Notes: generated by a model from the sequence alone, not told the origin. A DNA stretch of 64,000 nucleotides from Pseudomonas syringae CC1557 (GCF_000452705.1 NZ_CP007014.1:3845501-3909500); one strand, 5' to 3'; positions 48,139 through 58,324 are shown, counted from the stretch's first letter. Made by a program: numbers and translations.

Positions 48139-48168
48139 AAGGCCGCTCAATGAGCGGCCTTCTTTTTG
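48139..48168. terminator. Bidirectional Rho-independent terminator between fabI and ppiD
   Basis: AAGGCCGCTCA at 48139-48149 pairs with TGAGCGGCCTT at 48151-48161, with seven As on one side and TCTTTTT on the other, so it works for both convergent genes. Confidence 0.85.
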
Positions 48169-48182
48169 GGCGGGTTTCGAGC

Positions 48183-50066
48183 TTAGAACTTCTCGATCTT
48201 CGCCTTGCTTTCAAGCTGTGCACGGTACGCCGCGAAATCCTGCTGCCCCTCACGCGAGGAGAGGAAGCGACGATACTGTGCCTTCTCGGCATCAGTCGGC
48301 GCAGCCGCCTGATTCACGCCATTGAGACGGACAATCACGAAGCTGCCATCCGATGCAGTAATGCTGGCGAATTCCGGCTTGTCCTTGCCGACAGGCTTGG
48401 GCATGCGGAACAGCGTCTGCAGCACCTGAGGGTCAACCCCTTCCTGGCTGCGTGTCACCGCTTCCATCACTTTCCAGTCACGACCTTCCTGCTTGGCAGC
48501 CAGTGGAATCTTGCCGTCGCGCAGACCTGCCAGCAGTGCTTCGCCCTTGGCCTTGGCAGCCGCCGAAGCATGCTCCTTGACCAGTTGGGCGCGAATCGAG
48601 CCGGCAACGCTTTCAAGTGGTAGCTGTTGCGGTTGCAGATGCTCTTTGGAGCGCACCACGACTACAGTCTCCGGATCCAGCTCCAGCGTGTTGCTGTTGG
48701 AGCCTTCTTCCAGCACTTCCGGGCTGAATGCCGCCTGGATGACCGCACGGTTGGCAGTCAGACCTTCGCCGCCCTCACGGCCGAATGGCGCAGTGGTCTG
48801 AACCTTCAGACCCAGATCCTGAGCCGGCTGAGTCAGGTCGGACGACTCAAAAGCTGAATCTTCCAGTTGCTTGGTCACTTCGACAAACTTCTGCTCGACC
48901 TGCTGCGACTTGAGATCAGTGGTCAGCTTGTCCTTGAGGCTGGCGAAAGTCGGCACCGAAGGCGCTTCAACGCCCAACAGCTTGATCAGGTGCCAGCCGA
49001 AGTCGGTACGTACCGGCTGCGAAACCTGGTCCTTGTTCAACGCATACAGCGCGTCTTCAAAAGCCGGATCATAAACGCCCTTGCCTGCGTAGCCCAGGTC
49101 ACCGCCCTTGTTCGACGAGCCAGGGTCCTGCGAATATTCCTTGGCCAGCGCAGCAAAACTCTCACCCTTGGCCAGACGCTGTTGAATTTCTTCAATCTTC
49201 GCCTTGGCCTGCTCATCGTTCAGCTTGTCGTTCACTTCGATCAGAATGTGCGCTGCACGACGCTGTTCGGAGAGATTGGCGATTTCTTTCTGATACGCCG
49301 CCTGCAAGTCCTCGTCCTTGACTTGAACCTTGTCGAAGAAAGACGATTTCTTCAACTCGATGTAATCAAGCACGACCTGCTCAGGGCTCATGAACTCCTT
49401 GGCATGCTGGTCGTAGTGGGCCTTGACTTCATCGTCAGTCACTTTGACCGCCGACGGATCGGCTGGCAGGGTCAGCGAAGCGAAATCACGCGTCTGCTTT
49501 TCCAGACGGGCAAAGGCTTCAACCTGTGCATCGGTGACGAAGGCACTGCCCGCAACCCCGGCACGTACCTGACCAATGAGCATTTCCTGACCCAGCATCT
49601 GGCGGAACTGCAGACGGCTGTAACCGAGCTGACGAATCACCTGATCGAAACGGTCAGCACTGAATTTGCCATCGACCTGGAACTCAGGCGTCTGCAACAG
49701 CTGCTGATCCAGCGCTGCCTCGGAAAACGAGAATTTGGCGTCGGCTGCACCCTGCAGCAGCAGCTTGCGATCGATCAAGCCTTTGAGGGCCGAATCACGC
49801 AACAGCTTTTCATCGAGCATGGCAGGATCGAAATCCTTGCCCAATTGCTGCGAGAGCTGCTGAGCCAACTGACGACGCTGCATGTCGACAGCCTGACTCA
49901 ACTCATTCTGAGAAATGTCCTCGCCGTTGACTTCAGCTGCGTTCTGCTTGTTGCTGGTAGCGGTAAACAACGCCTCGATGCCAGTGAAGGCCATCAATGC
50001 AATGATGATTCCGATAATTGTCTTGGCAATCCAGCCTTGTGAATTGTCCCTGATGTTCTGCAGCAT
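48183..50066 (-). CDS. ppiD: Periplasmic chaperone / peptidyl-prolyl isomerase PpiD
   Basis: This 627-residue protein is anchored by one N-terminal helix (AKTIIGIIIALMAFTGIEAL, about 14-33), followed by a SurA_N-like chaperone domain and a parvulin domain at about 265-360 (RRAAHILIEVNDKLND, EYSQDPGSSNKGGDLGYAGK). It helps fold exported proteins emerging from Sec. Position downstream of hupB matches other pseudomonads and E. coli. Confidence 0.93.
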   Translation of the reverse strand: MLQNIRDNSQGWIAKTIIGIIIALMAFTGIEALFTATSNKQNAAEVNGEDISQNELSQAVDMQRRQLAQQLSQQLGKDFDPAMLDEKLLRDSALKGLIDRKLLLQGAADAKFSFSEAALDQQLLQTPEFQVDGKFSADRFDQVIRQLGYSRLQFRQMLGQEMLIGQVRAGVAGSAFVTDAQVEAFARLEKQTRDFASLTLPADPSAVKVTDDEVKAHYDQHAKEFMSPEQVVLDYIELKKSSFFDKVQVKDEDLQAAYQKEIANLSEQRRAAHILIEVNDKLNDEQAKAKIEEIQQRLAKGESFAALAKEYSQDPGSSNKGGDLGYAGKGVYDPAFEDALYALNKDQVSQPVRTDFGWHLIKLLGVEAPSVPTFASLKDKLTTDLKSQQVEQKFVEVTKQLEDSAFESSDLTQPAQDLGLKVQTTAPFGREGGEGLTANRAVIQAAFSPEVLEEGSNSNTLELDPETVVVVRSKEHLQPQQLPLESVAGSIRAQLVKEHASAAAKAKGEALLAGLRDGKIPLAAKQEGRDWKVMEAVTRSQEGVDPQVLQTLFRMPKPVGKDKPEFASITASDGSFVIVRLNGVNQAAAPTDAEKAQYRRFLSSREGQQDFAAYRAQLESKAKIEKF

Positions 50067-50133
50067 TTGCGTCCCCCAAAACGGTGGTACTGACTAACCA
50101 ACCGCGGAGCGTGGGTAGAAAGCGGATAGAAGA

Positions 50134-50157
50134 AAGGCGCATCCGAGGATGCGCCTT
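50134..50157 (-). terminator. Terminator between the tRNA-like sequence and ppiD
   Basis: AAGGCGCATC (50134-50143) and GATGCGCCTT (50148-50157) form a 10-bp stem. On minus the stem is followed by TCTTCT. It would end the hupB or tRNA-like transcript before ppiD. Confidence 0.7.
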
Positions 50158-50169
50158 CTCGTAACTTAC

Positions 50170-50227
50170 GAAGCGGGAGGGCTCGAACCCTTCGGTGTTG
50201 CAACCGAATGCACCACCGCTCCGCTAC
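50170..50227 (-). pseudogene. Degenerate tRNA-like sequence
   Basis: On minus: a 7-base acceptor-like arm (GTAGCGG with CCGCTTC, one mismatch), a shortened D-arm region, an anticodon-like stem TTCGG/CCGAA with loop TTGCAACA (8 nt), and a T-arm GGGTTCGAGCCC. It is only 58 nt, has no normal D-arm, a wrong loop size and no CCA, so it is not a working tRNA. The T-arm and spacing are too tRNA-like for chance. It lies just after hupB and before a terminator, so it is likely transcribed. Confidence 0.55.
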
Positions 50228-50272
50228 TGGATCAGACCTGGTCCGACCCAGCGGGCAAAGGCATCGAGAGGC

Positions 50273-50545
50273 TTAGTTGACAGCTTCTTTGAGGGCTTTA
50301 CCGGCTTTGAAACCTGGTTTTTTAGCAGCAGCGATTTCCAGCGTCTTACCGGTCTGAGGATTACGACCGATGCGAGCAGGACGATCAGTCACGGAGAACG
50401 TACCAAAGCCAACCAAAACAACCGAGTCGCCAGCCTTCAGAGCGCCAGTGACGGATTCGATCACTGCGTCCAGCGCACGGCCAGCAGCAGCTTTCGGGAT
50501 ATCAGCAGATGCAGCGATAGCATCAATCAGTTCCGACTTGTTCAC
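50273..50545 (-). CDS. hupB: DNA-binding protein HU-beta
   Basis: This 90-residue histone-like protein has [20 protein letters not shown] and the DNA-binding arm [27 protein letters not shown]. It compacts and bends DNA as a dimer. It follows lon in the usual order. Confidence 0.96.
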   Translation of the reverse strand: MNKSELIDAIAASADIPKAAAGRALDAVIESVTGALKAGDSVVLVGFGTFSVTDRPARIGRNPQTGKTLEIAAAKKPGFKAGKALKEAVN

Positions 50546-50637
50546 TCTAAGTCCCCTTATCTCTATTTTGAGTACGTTTCTAAGTTTTAGGTGTTAAGCA
50601 AAACGAGCGCAGGAAGGCTTGCTGGTGCTTGCTTTAA

Positions 50638-50662
50638 AGAGCCGCTTTATAACAAGGGCTCT
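50638..50662 (-). terminator. Hairpin after lon
   Basis: AGAGCC (50638-50643) pairs with GGCTCT (50657-50662), with A/T runs on both flanks (CTTTTTAGAGCC on minus before it). It is a short stem with a 13-nt loop, in the lon-hupB gap. Confidence 0.5.
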
Positions 50663-50691
50663 AAAAAGCTGTCAAGGAAGCCTGTCCAGTC

Positions 50692-53088
50692 TTAATGCGT
50701 GCTAATTCTGTCCTTGGAATCAGTCTCGCGTTTTTCTTCCTTTGCGACCAGATCGGTAGCTGTATCCGGCAACGGCTCCGGCGCGTATTGCAGCGCAATT
50801 TGCAGGACTTCGTCAATCCATTTAACGGGCTTGATCTGCAGATCCTGTTTGATGTTGTCAGGAATCTCCTTCAAATCACGCACATTTTCTTCCGGAATGA
50901 TCACTGTCTTGATGCCACCGCGATGCGCCGCGAGCAGTTTTTCCTTCAAACCACCAATCGCCAGCACTTGTCCGCGCAGGGTAATTTCACCGGTCATTGC
51001 CACATCCGCACGCACTGGAATCTGTGTGAGTGCCGATACAAGCGCAGTACACATGCCGACGCCTGCGCTTGGACCATCCTTCGGAGTTGCCCCTTCAGGC
51101 ATGTGAATATGCGTGTCGTGCTTCTCGTGGAAATCCGCTGGAATGCCCAGACTACGGGCCCTGCTACGCACCACTGTCTGTGCTGCGGTGATGGATTCGA
51201 CCATCACATCGCCCAGCGATCCGGTCTTGATCAATTGCCCTTTACCCGGCACAACAGCGGCTTCGATGGTCAGCAACTCACCGCCCACCTGAGTCCACGC
51301 CAGCCCGGTTACCTGACCGATCTGATCCTGCTGCTCGGCAAGGCCGTAGCGGAATTTACGCACACCCAGGAAGTGCTCAAGCATCTCCGCCGTGACATGC
51401 ACGGAGAAACGTTTTTCCATGGTGTGTTCTTTGACTGCCTTGCGGCAGACCTTGGCAATCTGCCGCTCCAGCCCGCGTACACCCGCTTCACGGGTGTAAT
51501 AACGGATGATGTCGCGGATCGCTTCCTCATCAAACTGAATCTCGCCTTTCTTCAGGCCGTTGGCCTGAATCTGCTTGGGCGAGAGGTACTTGACGGCGAT
51601 GTTGATCTTTTCGTCTTCGGTGTAACCCGGCAAGCGAATGACTTCCATCCGGTCCAGCAACGCTGGCGGGATGTTCATCGAGTTCGAGGTGCAGAGAAAC
51701 ATCACGTCCGAGAGGTCGTAGTCGACTTCCAGGTAGTGATCGTTGAAATTGTGGTTCTGCTCTGGATCAAGCACCTCAAGCAGCGCCGAAGCAGGATCGC
51801 CACGCATGTCGCTGCCCATCTTGTCGATTTCATCGAGCAGGAACAGCGGGTTGCGAACGCCCACCTTTGTCATCTTTTGAATCAATCTTCCTGGCATCGA
51901 ACCGATGTAAGTCCGGCGATGCCCCCGAATCTCGGCTTCGTCGCGTACGCCACCGAGGGCCATACGGACAAATTTGCGATTGGTCGCACTGGCAATCGAC
52001 TCTGCCAGTGAGGTTTTACCCACACCAGGCGGCCCGACCAGGCACAGCACAGGACCGCGAATTTTCTTCACGCGTTTCTGCACGGCGAGGTACTCGAGGA
52101 TACGTTCCTTGACCTCATCAAGACCGTAATGGTCAGCGTCAAGAATCGCCTCGGCACGCGCAAGGTCCAGACGCACCTTGCTCTGCGCCTTCCACGGCAC
52201 CTGAACCAGCCAGTCAATGTAGGTGCGCACCACAGTCGCTTCTGCAGACATCGGCGACATCTGCTTGAGCTTGTTCAGCTCGGCAGTGGCCTTGGTCAGC
52301 GCGTCTTTCGGCAGCCCGGCCGCATCGATGCGCTTTTTCAGCTCTTCGATTTCGTTGTGGCCTTCGTCACCGTCGCCCAGTTCTTTCTGAATAGCCTTCA
52401 TCTGCTCATTCAGGTAGTACTCGCGCTGACTACGTTCCATTTGCTTTTTGACGCGACCGCGAATGCGTTTTTCGACCTGCAACAGATCGATTTCAGCGTC
52501 CAGCAGGGCCAGCACGTGCTCGACACGGGCAGAGAGGTCGATAATCTCGAGTATTTCCTGCTTCTGCTCGATCTTGAGCGCCATATGCGCTGCCATGGTG
52601 TCTACCAGGCGACCAGGCTCATCGATGCTGTTAAGCGACGACAGGACTTCTGCAGGGACCTTCTTGCCCAGCTGCACGTACTGCTCGAATTGAGCCAGCA
52701 GGCTGCGTACAAAGACTTCGGATTCGCGATCCGGCGCGTCGACTTCTTCGATCAACGCTACATCGGCACGGTAATGACCATCACCCTCGATGAAGCGCTC
52801 AACCGAACCGCGCTGCTCACCCTCGACCAGCACCTTGACGGTGCCATCGGGCAGCTTGAGCAACTGCAGGACAGTCGCAATTGTTCCTACGCTGTACAAC
52901 GCCTTTTCGTCAGGATCGTCGTCAGCCGGGTTTCTTTGCGCAAGCAGCAGGATCTGCTTGTCGCCTGTCATCGCCGCTTCAAGGGCTTCGATAGACTTCT
53001 CGCGCCCCACAAACAGCGGGATAACCATGTGCGGATAAACCACGACATCACGCAATGGCAAAAGAGGCAATTCAATAGTGGTCTTCAT
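50692..53088 (-). CDS. lon: ATP-dependent protease La (Lon)
   Basis: This 798-residue cytoplasmic AAA+ serine protease has an N-terminal substrate domain opening LPLLPLRDVVVYPHMVIPLF, Walker A GPPGVGKTSLAESI (about 353-366), Walker B PLFLLDEIDKMG and a protease domain with the catalytic Ser in DGPSAGVGM (about 674) and Lys in GEITLRGQVLAIGGLKEKLL (about 717). It degrades misfolded and regulatory proteins (in P. syringae also type III secretion factors, known from the literature). A sigma-32-like promoter lies 57 bp upstream. Confidence 0.96.
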   Translation of the reverse strand: MKTTIELPLLPLRDVVVYPHMVIPLFVGREKSIEALEAAMTGDKQILLLAQRNPADDDPDEKALYSVGTIATVLQLLKLPDGTVKVLVEGEQRGSVERFIEGDGHYRADVALIEEVDAPDRESEVFVRSLLAQFEQYVQLGKKVPAEVLSSLNSIDEPGRLVDTMAAHMALKIEQKQEILEIIDLSARVEHVLALLDAEIDLLQVEKRIRGRVKKQMERSQREYYLNEQMKAIQKELGDGDEGHNEIEELKKRIDAAGLPKDALTKATAELNKLKQMSPMSAEATVVRTYIDWLVQVPWKAQSKVRLDLARAEAILDADHYGLDEVKERILEYLAVQKRVKKIRGPVLCLVGPPGVGKTSLAESIASATNRKFVRMALGGVRDEAEIRGHRRTYIGSMPGRLIQKMTKVGVRNPLFLLDEIDKMGSDMRGDPASALLEVLDPEQNHNFNDHYLEVDYDLSDVMFLCTSNSMNIPPALLDRMEVIRLPGYTEDEKINIAVKYLSPKQIQANGLKKGEIQFDEEAIRDIIRYYTREAGVRGLERQIAKVCRKAVKEHTMEKRFSVHVTAEMLEHFLGVRKFRYGLAEQQDQIGQVTGLAWTQVGGELLTIEAAVVPGKGQLIKTGSLGDVMVESITAAQTVVRSRARSLGIPADFHEKHDTHIHMPEGATPKDGPSAGVGMCTALVSALTQIPVRADVAMTGEITLRGQVLAIGGLKEKLLAAHRGGIKTVIIPEENVRDLKEIPDNIKQDLQIKPVKWIDEVLQIALQYAPEPLPDTATDLVAKEEKRETDSKDRISTH

Positions 53089-53144
53089 GATTTCGCCTCT
53101 ACAGCGGCCAAACGGCCGGGACAGATGGAATTAGCTTGAAGCAA

Positions 53145-53173
53145 AGATGGGGGTAGTGTTCCAAAAAAACAAG
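53145..53173 (-). promoter_or_regulatory. Heat-shock (sigma-32) promoter of lon
   Basis: On minus: CTTGTTT (53173-53167), 14 bases, CCCCATCT (53152-53145), a very close match to CTTGAAA-N13-17-CCCCATNT. It is 57 bp before the lon ATG. Lon is a heat-shock protein in other bacteria. Confidence 0.75.
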
Positions 53174-53238
53174 CTCTAGTGAAACGCCCCGCCAAGATCG
53201 GATTCTTCATACAAGACGAATGAACAGCCTGAAAATGC

Positions 53239-53264
53239 AAAAGGGGACCTAAACGGCCCCCTTT
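53239..53264 (-). terminator. Rho-independent terminator after clpX
   Basis: On minus: AAAGGGGGCC, a 5-nt loop, GGTCCCCTTTT, with the T-run. One bulge in the stem. It lies 35 bp past the clpX stop and separates clpPX from lon. Confidence 0.8.
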
Positions 53265-53298
53265 CGTGTCACTTCACACGCAAACACACAACCGTGGC

Positions 53299-54582
53299 TT
53301 ACGCGTCAGGAGCAACCTTGGCAGGCGGCTCGCTGTTTTCGTAGATCAGCAACGGCTTGGACGTACCATCAATAACGCTCTCATCGATCACCACCTTGCT
53401 CACATCGCTTTGCGACGGGATCTCGTACATGGTGTCGAGTAGCACGCCTTCGAGAATCGAACGCAGACCACGGGCACCGGTCTTGCGCTCCAGCGCACGA
53501 CGGGCAACCGATTTCAGCGCGTCGGTGCGGAACTCGAGGTCCACGCCTTCCATCTCGAACAGCTTGGCATACTGCTTGGTCAGCGCGTTTTTAGGCTCGG
53601 TAAGGATCTGGATCAGAGCAGCCTCATCCAGTTCGTCGAGCGTTGCGAGCACCGGCAGACGGCCCACGAATTCCGGGATCAGACCGAACTTGACCAGATC
53701 GTCAGGTTCGACTTCACGCAGGGACTCGCCCACCTTCTTGCCCTCCTCCTTGCTACGTACTTCGGCGTTGAAGCCGATGCCGCCACGGGTAGAACGGTTC
53801 TGAATGACCTTTTCCAGGCCCGAGAAGGCGCCACCGCAGATAAAGAGGATGTTACGCGTGTCCACCTGCAGGAACTCCTGCTGTGGATGCTTGCGCCCGC
53901 CCTGAGGCGGAACGGAAGCCACGGTGCCCTCGATCAGTTTCAGCAAGGCTTGTTGCACGCCTTCGCCGGACACGTCACGAGTGATCGAAGGGTTGTCGGA
54001 TTTGCGCGAAATCTTGTCGATTTCATCGATGTAGACAATACCCATCTGGGCCTTCTCGACATCGTAATCACATTTCTGCAACAGCTTCTGGATAATGTTT
54101 TCGACGTCCTCACCCACGTAACCGGCTTCGGTCAGGGTGGTGGCGTCAGCAATGGTGAACGGGACATTGAGCAGACGAGCCAGCGTTTCGGCCAGCAGCG
54201 TCTTGCCGGAACCCGTCGGGCCGATGAGCAGGATGTTGCTCTTGCCCAGCTCGACATCGTCGTTTTTCTTGTCACGTTGGTTCAGGCGCTTGTAGTGGTT
54301 GTACACCGCTACCGCGAGAACCTTTTTGGCACGTTCCTGACCGATGACGTACTGGTCAAGGATGCCGCTGATTTCTTTAGGCGAAGGCAATTTATGCGCG
54401 CTGCTTTCTGCCTGAGCTTCCTGCACCTCCTCGCGGATGATGTCATTGCACAGGTCGACGCACTCGTCGCAGATAAAGACCGAGGGGCCGGCAATCAATT
54501 TGCGCACTTCATGCTGGCTTTTGCCACAGAAGGAGCAATAGAGCAATTTGCCGTTGTCCTCGCCGTTGCGGGTGTCAGTCAT
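53299..54582 (-). CDS. clpX: ATP-dependent Clp protease, ATPase subunit ClpX
   Basis: This 427-residue AAA+ unfoldase has an N-terminal Cys4 zinc domain ([10 protein letters not shown]...[12 protein letters not shown]), Walker [19 protein letters not shown], Walker [12 protein letters not shown], the ClpP-docking IGF loop ([11 protein letters not shown]) and sensor-2 [11 protein letters not shown]. It feeds tagged proteins to ClpP. Confidence 0.96.
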   Translation of the reverse strand: MTDTRNGEDNGKLLYCSFCGKSQHEVRKLIAGPSVFICDECVDLCNDIIREEVQEAQAESSAHKLPSPKEISGILDQYVIGQERAKKVLAVAVYNHYKRLNQRDKKNDDVELGKSNILLIGPTGSGKTLLAETLARLLNVPFTIADATTLTEAGYVGEDVENIIQKLLQKCDYDVEKAQMGIVYIDEIDKISRKSDNPSITRDVSGEGVQQALLKLIEGTVASVPPQGGRKHPQQEFLQVDTRNILFICGGAFSGLEKVIQNRSTRGGIGFNAEVRSKEEGKKVGESLREVEPDDLVKFGLIPEFVGRLPVLATLDELDEAALIQILTEPKNALTKQYAKLFEMEGVDLEFRTDALKSVARRALERKTGARGLRSILEGVLLDTMYEIPSQSDVSKVVIDESVIDGTSKPLLIYENSEPPAKVAPDA

Positions 54583-54688
54583 TCGATCGATCCAATCCGG
54601 TAGGCTTGCAACACAAGATGAAGGCTATTGCGGGCTTTTTCAAGTCCGCAGGCGGTCGGTTGTGCCGACCCCCTACATTTTGAGCCGC

Positions 54689-55330
54689 TTAAGCAGGCAT
54701 TTGACGCTTGTTGATCACGGAGTCGATCAGGCCGTATTCAGCCGCACGCTCTGCGCTCATGAAGTTGTCACGCTCGGTGTCACGCTCGATGGTTTCGAGG
54801 CTCTGGCCGGTGTGATGCGCCAGCAACGAGTTCAGACGGTGACGGATGTGCAGGATTTCCTTGGCATGGATGTCGATGTCCGACGCCTGCCCCTGGAAAC
54901 CGCCCAGCGGCTGGTGAATCATCATCCGCGAGTTGGGCAGACAATGACGCTTGCCTTCTGCACCACCTGCCAGCAGGAATGCACCCATGCTGCACGCCTG
55001 ACCGATACAGATGGTCGAAACGTCGGGCTTGATGAACTGCATGGTGTCGTAGATCGACATGCCTGCAGTCACCGAACCACCCGGTGAGTTGATGTAAAGA
55101 TGGATATCCTTGTCCGGGTTTTCCGCTTCAAGGAAAAGCAGTTGCGCCGCGATAAGGTTGGCCATGTAGTCCTCTACCGGACCAACCATAAAGATGACTC
55201 GCTCCTTGAGAAGGCGCGAATAGATGTCATAGGCGCGTTCGCCACGGGCGGACTGCTCGATAACCATCGGGACCAGGCCGCCAGCGGCCTGGATGTCAGA
55301 GTTCTGCTGAATATAAGAATTGCGGGACAT
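54689..55330 (-). CDS. clpP: ATP-dependent Clp protease proteolytic subunit ClpP
   Basis: This 213-residue serine protease has the catalytic triad Ser114 ([11 protein letters not shown]), His139 ([10 protein letters not shown]) and Asp188 (ERDTERDNF). It forms two stacked heptamers with Clp[10 protein letters not shown] at 55330 matches the start used in P. aeruginosa; the ATG at 55339, 3 codons upstream, has a GGGAG site 3 bases away and cannot be ruled out. Confidence 0.95.
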
Positions 55331-55370
55331 GTCCTGCATTCACTCCCAAATAGTCGAGTCTTGAATACGC

Positions 55371-55396
55371 ACAAGCCAGCGCGAAGGCTGGCTTGT
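55371..55396. terminator. Hairpin between tig and clpP
   Basis: ACAAGCCAGC (55371-55380) and GCTGGCTTGT (55387-55396) form a perfect 10-bp stem with a 6-nt loop in the 91-bp gap. There is no U-run, so it is probably a processing or partial terminator site rather than a full stop. Confidence 0.6.
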
Positions 55397-55421
55397 GGGT
55401 GTTTTCGCACGAAAAGAGAAA

Positions 55422-56732
55422 TCAGTCGGCTTTTGGAGCTTCCACCGGCTTGACAGCTTCTTCGTAGGAGACCGATTTGTCGGTCACGCTAGCTTTCTGC
55501 AAAACAGTATCTACAACTTGCTCTTCAAGCACAACAGAACGTACTTCGTTCATTTGCTGCTCGTTCTTGTAGTACCAGGCCACAACCTGCTCAGGCTCCT
55601 GATAAGCGGACGCCATTTCCTGGATCATCTCGCGCACGCGAGCGTCATCAGGCTTGAGATCGAACTGCTTGACCACCTCGGCAACGATCAGGCCCAGCTC
55701 GACGCGACGCTTGGCTTGCTCTTCGAACAGTTCGGCCGGCAGCTGATCAGGCTTGATGTTGCCACCAAACTGCTGAACAGCCTGAACGCGCAGACGATTG
55801 ACTTCGTTTTCCAGCAGCGCTTTAGGCACTTCGATCGGGTTGGCGGCCAGCAGACCGTCCATCACCTGATTCTTGACCTTGGATTTGATCGCCTGACGCA
55901 GCTCGCGCTCCATATTCTTGCGAACTTCGGTGCGGAAGCCTTCAATGCCGGTTTCCTTGATACCGAACTGCTTGAAGAACTCTTCGTTCAGCTCAGGCAG
56001 CTTTGGCTCGGAAACGGTATTGACCGTCACGGTGAACTCGGCGGCTTTACCGGCCAGCTCGAGGTTCTGATAGTCCTCCGGGAAGGTCACGTTCAGCACG
56101 CGCTCTTCGCCGGCCTTGGCGCCAACCAGGCCGTCTTCGAAGCCAGGGATCATGCGGCCGGAACCCAGAACCAGCTGGGTAGCGGTGGCAGAACCGCCAG
56201 CGAAGACTTCGCCGTCAACCTTGCCCACGAAATCGATGTTCAACTGGTCTTCGTTCTGGGCGGCGCGATCGGTCACCTCAAAACGAACGTTCTGCTTGCG
56301 CAGCACTTCCAGCATGTTGTCCAGATCGCTGTCAGCCACGTCGGCGGACAGACGCTCTACCGTGATGGTTTCGAAACCGGCAACGGTGAATTCCGGGAAT
56401 ACTTCGAAAGTAGCCACGTACTCCAGATCCTTGCCCTTTTCAAAGGACTTGGGCTCTACAGCAGGAGCACCGGCCGGGTTCAGCTTCTGCTCAACCACAG
56501 CTTCGTAAAAGGTAGCCTGAATCAGATCGCCCAGCGCTTCCTGACGTGCGCCGTCTTCGTAACGCTGACGGATCACGCTCATAGGCACCTTGCCTGGGCG
56601 GAAGCCCGGGATCTTGGCTTTACGCGCGGTCTGCTGCAGACGCTTGTTGACTTCAGTCTCGATGCGTTCGGCGGGCACGCCAATGGTCATGCGGCGCTCA
56701 AGAGCGGAAGTGTTTTCAACAGAAACTTGCAT
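55422..56732 (-). CDS. tig: Trigger factor (ribosome-bound chaperone, PPIase)
   Basis: This 436-residue protein has an N-terminal ribosome-binding domain with [20 protein letters not shown] (signature loop about 44-65), an FKBP-type PPIase domain (about 160-245) and a helical C-terminal chaperone domain. It binds nascent chains. The ATG at 56732 has GAGGAATATCC before it; a frame open to 56795 is not used. Confidence 0.96.
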   Translation of the reverse strand: MQVSVENTSALERRMTIGVPAERIETEVNKRLQQTARKAKIPGFRPGKVPMSVIRQRYEDGARQEALGDLIQATFYEAVVEQKLNPAGAPAVEPKSFEKGKDLEYVATFEVFPEFTVAGFETITVERLSADVADSDLDNMLEVLRKQNVRFEVTDRAAQNEDQLNIDFVGKVDGEVFAGGSATATQLVLGSGRMIPGFEDGLVGAKAGEERVLNVTFPEDYQNLELAGKAAEFTVTVNTVSEPKLPELNEEFFKQFGIKETGIEGFRTEVRKNMERELRQAIKSKVKNQVMDGLLAANPIEVPKALLENEVNRLRVQAVQQFGGNIKPDQLPAELFEEQAKRRVELGLIVAEVVKQFDLKPDDARVREMIQEMASAYQEPEQVVAWYYKNEQQMNEVRSVVLEEQVVDTVLQKASVTDKSVSYEEAVKPVEAPKAD

Positions 56733-57727
56733 GGATATTCCTCGTTGCACAGACGTTAGCCGGCCGTTTCCGACCCCAGAATCAAGGGCATGCATTCTAG
56801 TGGGTCATACTCAAGAAGTCACCCTACTGAAAAAGGGCGGATTTATAGGACGAAAGCGGAGCGCAGCGGCGCAAGGAAGAACAGAGCCTTGTACCCTCGG
56901 CGACGCGTCTGGCACGGCTTCTATATAAAGAAGCATCTGCGCCTGAGACGACCGACTCCATCCATGTAGCACGCCCTACTCGACCGACGGCGAAAAGGCC
57001 AGTCGACCAGCGAGACGGTAAAGCGAATACGCTGAAACAAAAAAACCGCTCAAGGCGGCTTCTTTCCCGCGACCCGAGCTCTCACTCGACGTCACATGTG
57101 TCATAGCGAACGGAGAGCCTAAAACGAAATCTCCAGACACCTGCCACGCCAGGCTCCAGCCTTGACACCTGAAATCAATGCACTTTTTTATGCGCTGATT
57201 CAATGGCGCCGGGCAGCCTCAAGCCTGATTCAACCCGGCGCGCATCGTACACAACGTGGCGGTGACGCGCCACCCATTGCAAGCATTTGACAGGACTGAC
57301 AATTTTTTAAGCAGATAAGTCCTTTGCTCAGCCGCGAGGAGGCCTTCATCGAATACAACGCCGATGTGTAATCGAATGCCACCTCCAACCAGGGAAATCG
57401 TCTGTGCCTGCCAGGTTTTACACACGCCAAACGCAGCGATAGAAGCACCGGATGCTGCAGAAAGGAACGGCAACATCCCAGAGCAGAGCGCCTGGCCGAA
57501 TACCCCTGCATGGGGAGAAGGAAGCGCCGGGAGCCTCCTGCGCCCAAGGCAGCGCCTTGTACAGCACTGTCAACCGCTACATAATCCGGCCAGATTCCAG
57601 TAGCAAGGACAAAGACCCGCGCGATTGGCGAGTCATACAATTTCGAGCTGCGTCGATGGCGCGGCAGAGCGTTTAAATATTCAACCAATCAATGCCCTAC
57701 ACACATTGATACCCTTCAGGAAAAACC
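56733..57727. other. About 1 kb intergenic region without a convincing gene
   Basis: There is no frame with ribosome site and Pseudomonas codon use. At 57038-57064 a run of As, CCGC-TCAAG-GCGG and TCTTT forms a short bidirectional terminator. At 57287-57308 an imperfect stem TTGACAG/CTGACAA is followed by six Ts, a possible plus-strand terminator, so a small RNA upstream (about 57100-57300) is conceivable but unsupported otherwise. A 152-residue minus frame at 57230-57688 is low-quality and probably spurious. Confidence 0.45.
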
Positions 57728-58207
57728 ATGTACAAGATGATTGCTGCATTCAGTTTTCTGGCTATAGCTTCAGTAACAATGACCGGGTGCAATGATAAAG
57801 AAGGAAGCCAGGGAAGCGCAGCAACCACCAAGACTACTTATTACTCATCAGACAAATGCAATATTGACTCAATTGCAGGGAAAACAGGGGCGAGCATTTA
57901 TGTACCGCGAGGCGTTGCAGAATTCAACGGCTGGGCAATAGATACTGCCAACCAGGATGCCCCAAAGGAAATGAGACTTCGCCTGACCGGTTACAAAGGG
58001 ACCCCCACCACGTTCAAGAGCCCCACCATCATTGATCGCCCGGACCTGGTAAAGGTATTCAATAATGAAAAATTTCTGAAATCAGGTTTTTCGTTCAAAG
58101 CAGACTTATCATCACTGGAATCCGGCGGCTACAGCGTAGTCATCGAGATCCCTGGGGCGAACTCGTCTCTCCTGTGCCAGGCCAAGGTATTGCTGGTTAT
58201 TGAATAA
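57728..58207 (+). CDS. Putative lipoprotein of unknown function
   Basis: This 159-residue protein begins MYKMIAAFSFLAIASVTMTG with a lipobox MTGC (Cys at residue 21). The mature part has KCNIDSIAGKTGASIYVPRG, FNGWAIDTA and a C-terminal VVIEIPGANSSLLCQAKVLL. The second and third Cys could form a disulfide. A beta-sandwich fold is likely. Its DNA is clearly AT-richer than its neighbours, suggesting acquisition by transfer beside the tRNA genes. CAGGAAAAACC precedes the ATG. I do not recognise the family. Confidence 0.75.
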   Translation: MYKMIAAFSFLAIASVTMTGCNDKEGSQGSAATTKTTYYSSDKCNIDSIAGKTGASIYVPRGVAEFNGWAIDTANQDAPKEMRLRLTGYKGTPTTFKSPTIIDRPDLVKVFNNEKFLKSGFSFKADLSSLESGGYSVVIEIPGANSSLLCQAKVLLVIE

Positions 58208-58324
58208 TCAGAAAAACCGCTACCCGCCTTGAGACAGCAGCACATCGCGGCGTGAACAGGAGCAGGCGCATCCCTGCTCGCGCCGCCGCTCAAAATCTTC
58301 AAACCACCCAGATACGAAACACAA

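Noticed and set aside
57230..57688. Minus-strand frame of 152 codons
   Set aside because: No ribosome site, odd composition rich in Arg/Ser, and no recognisable domain; possible but unsupported.
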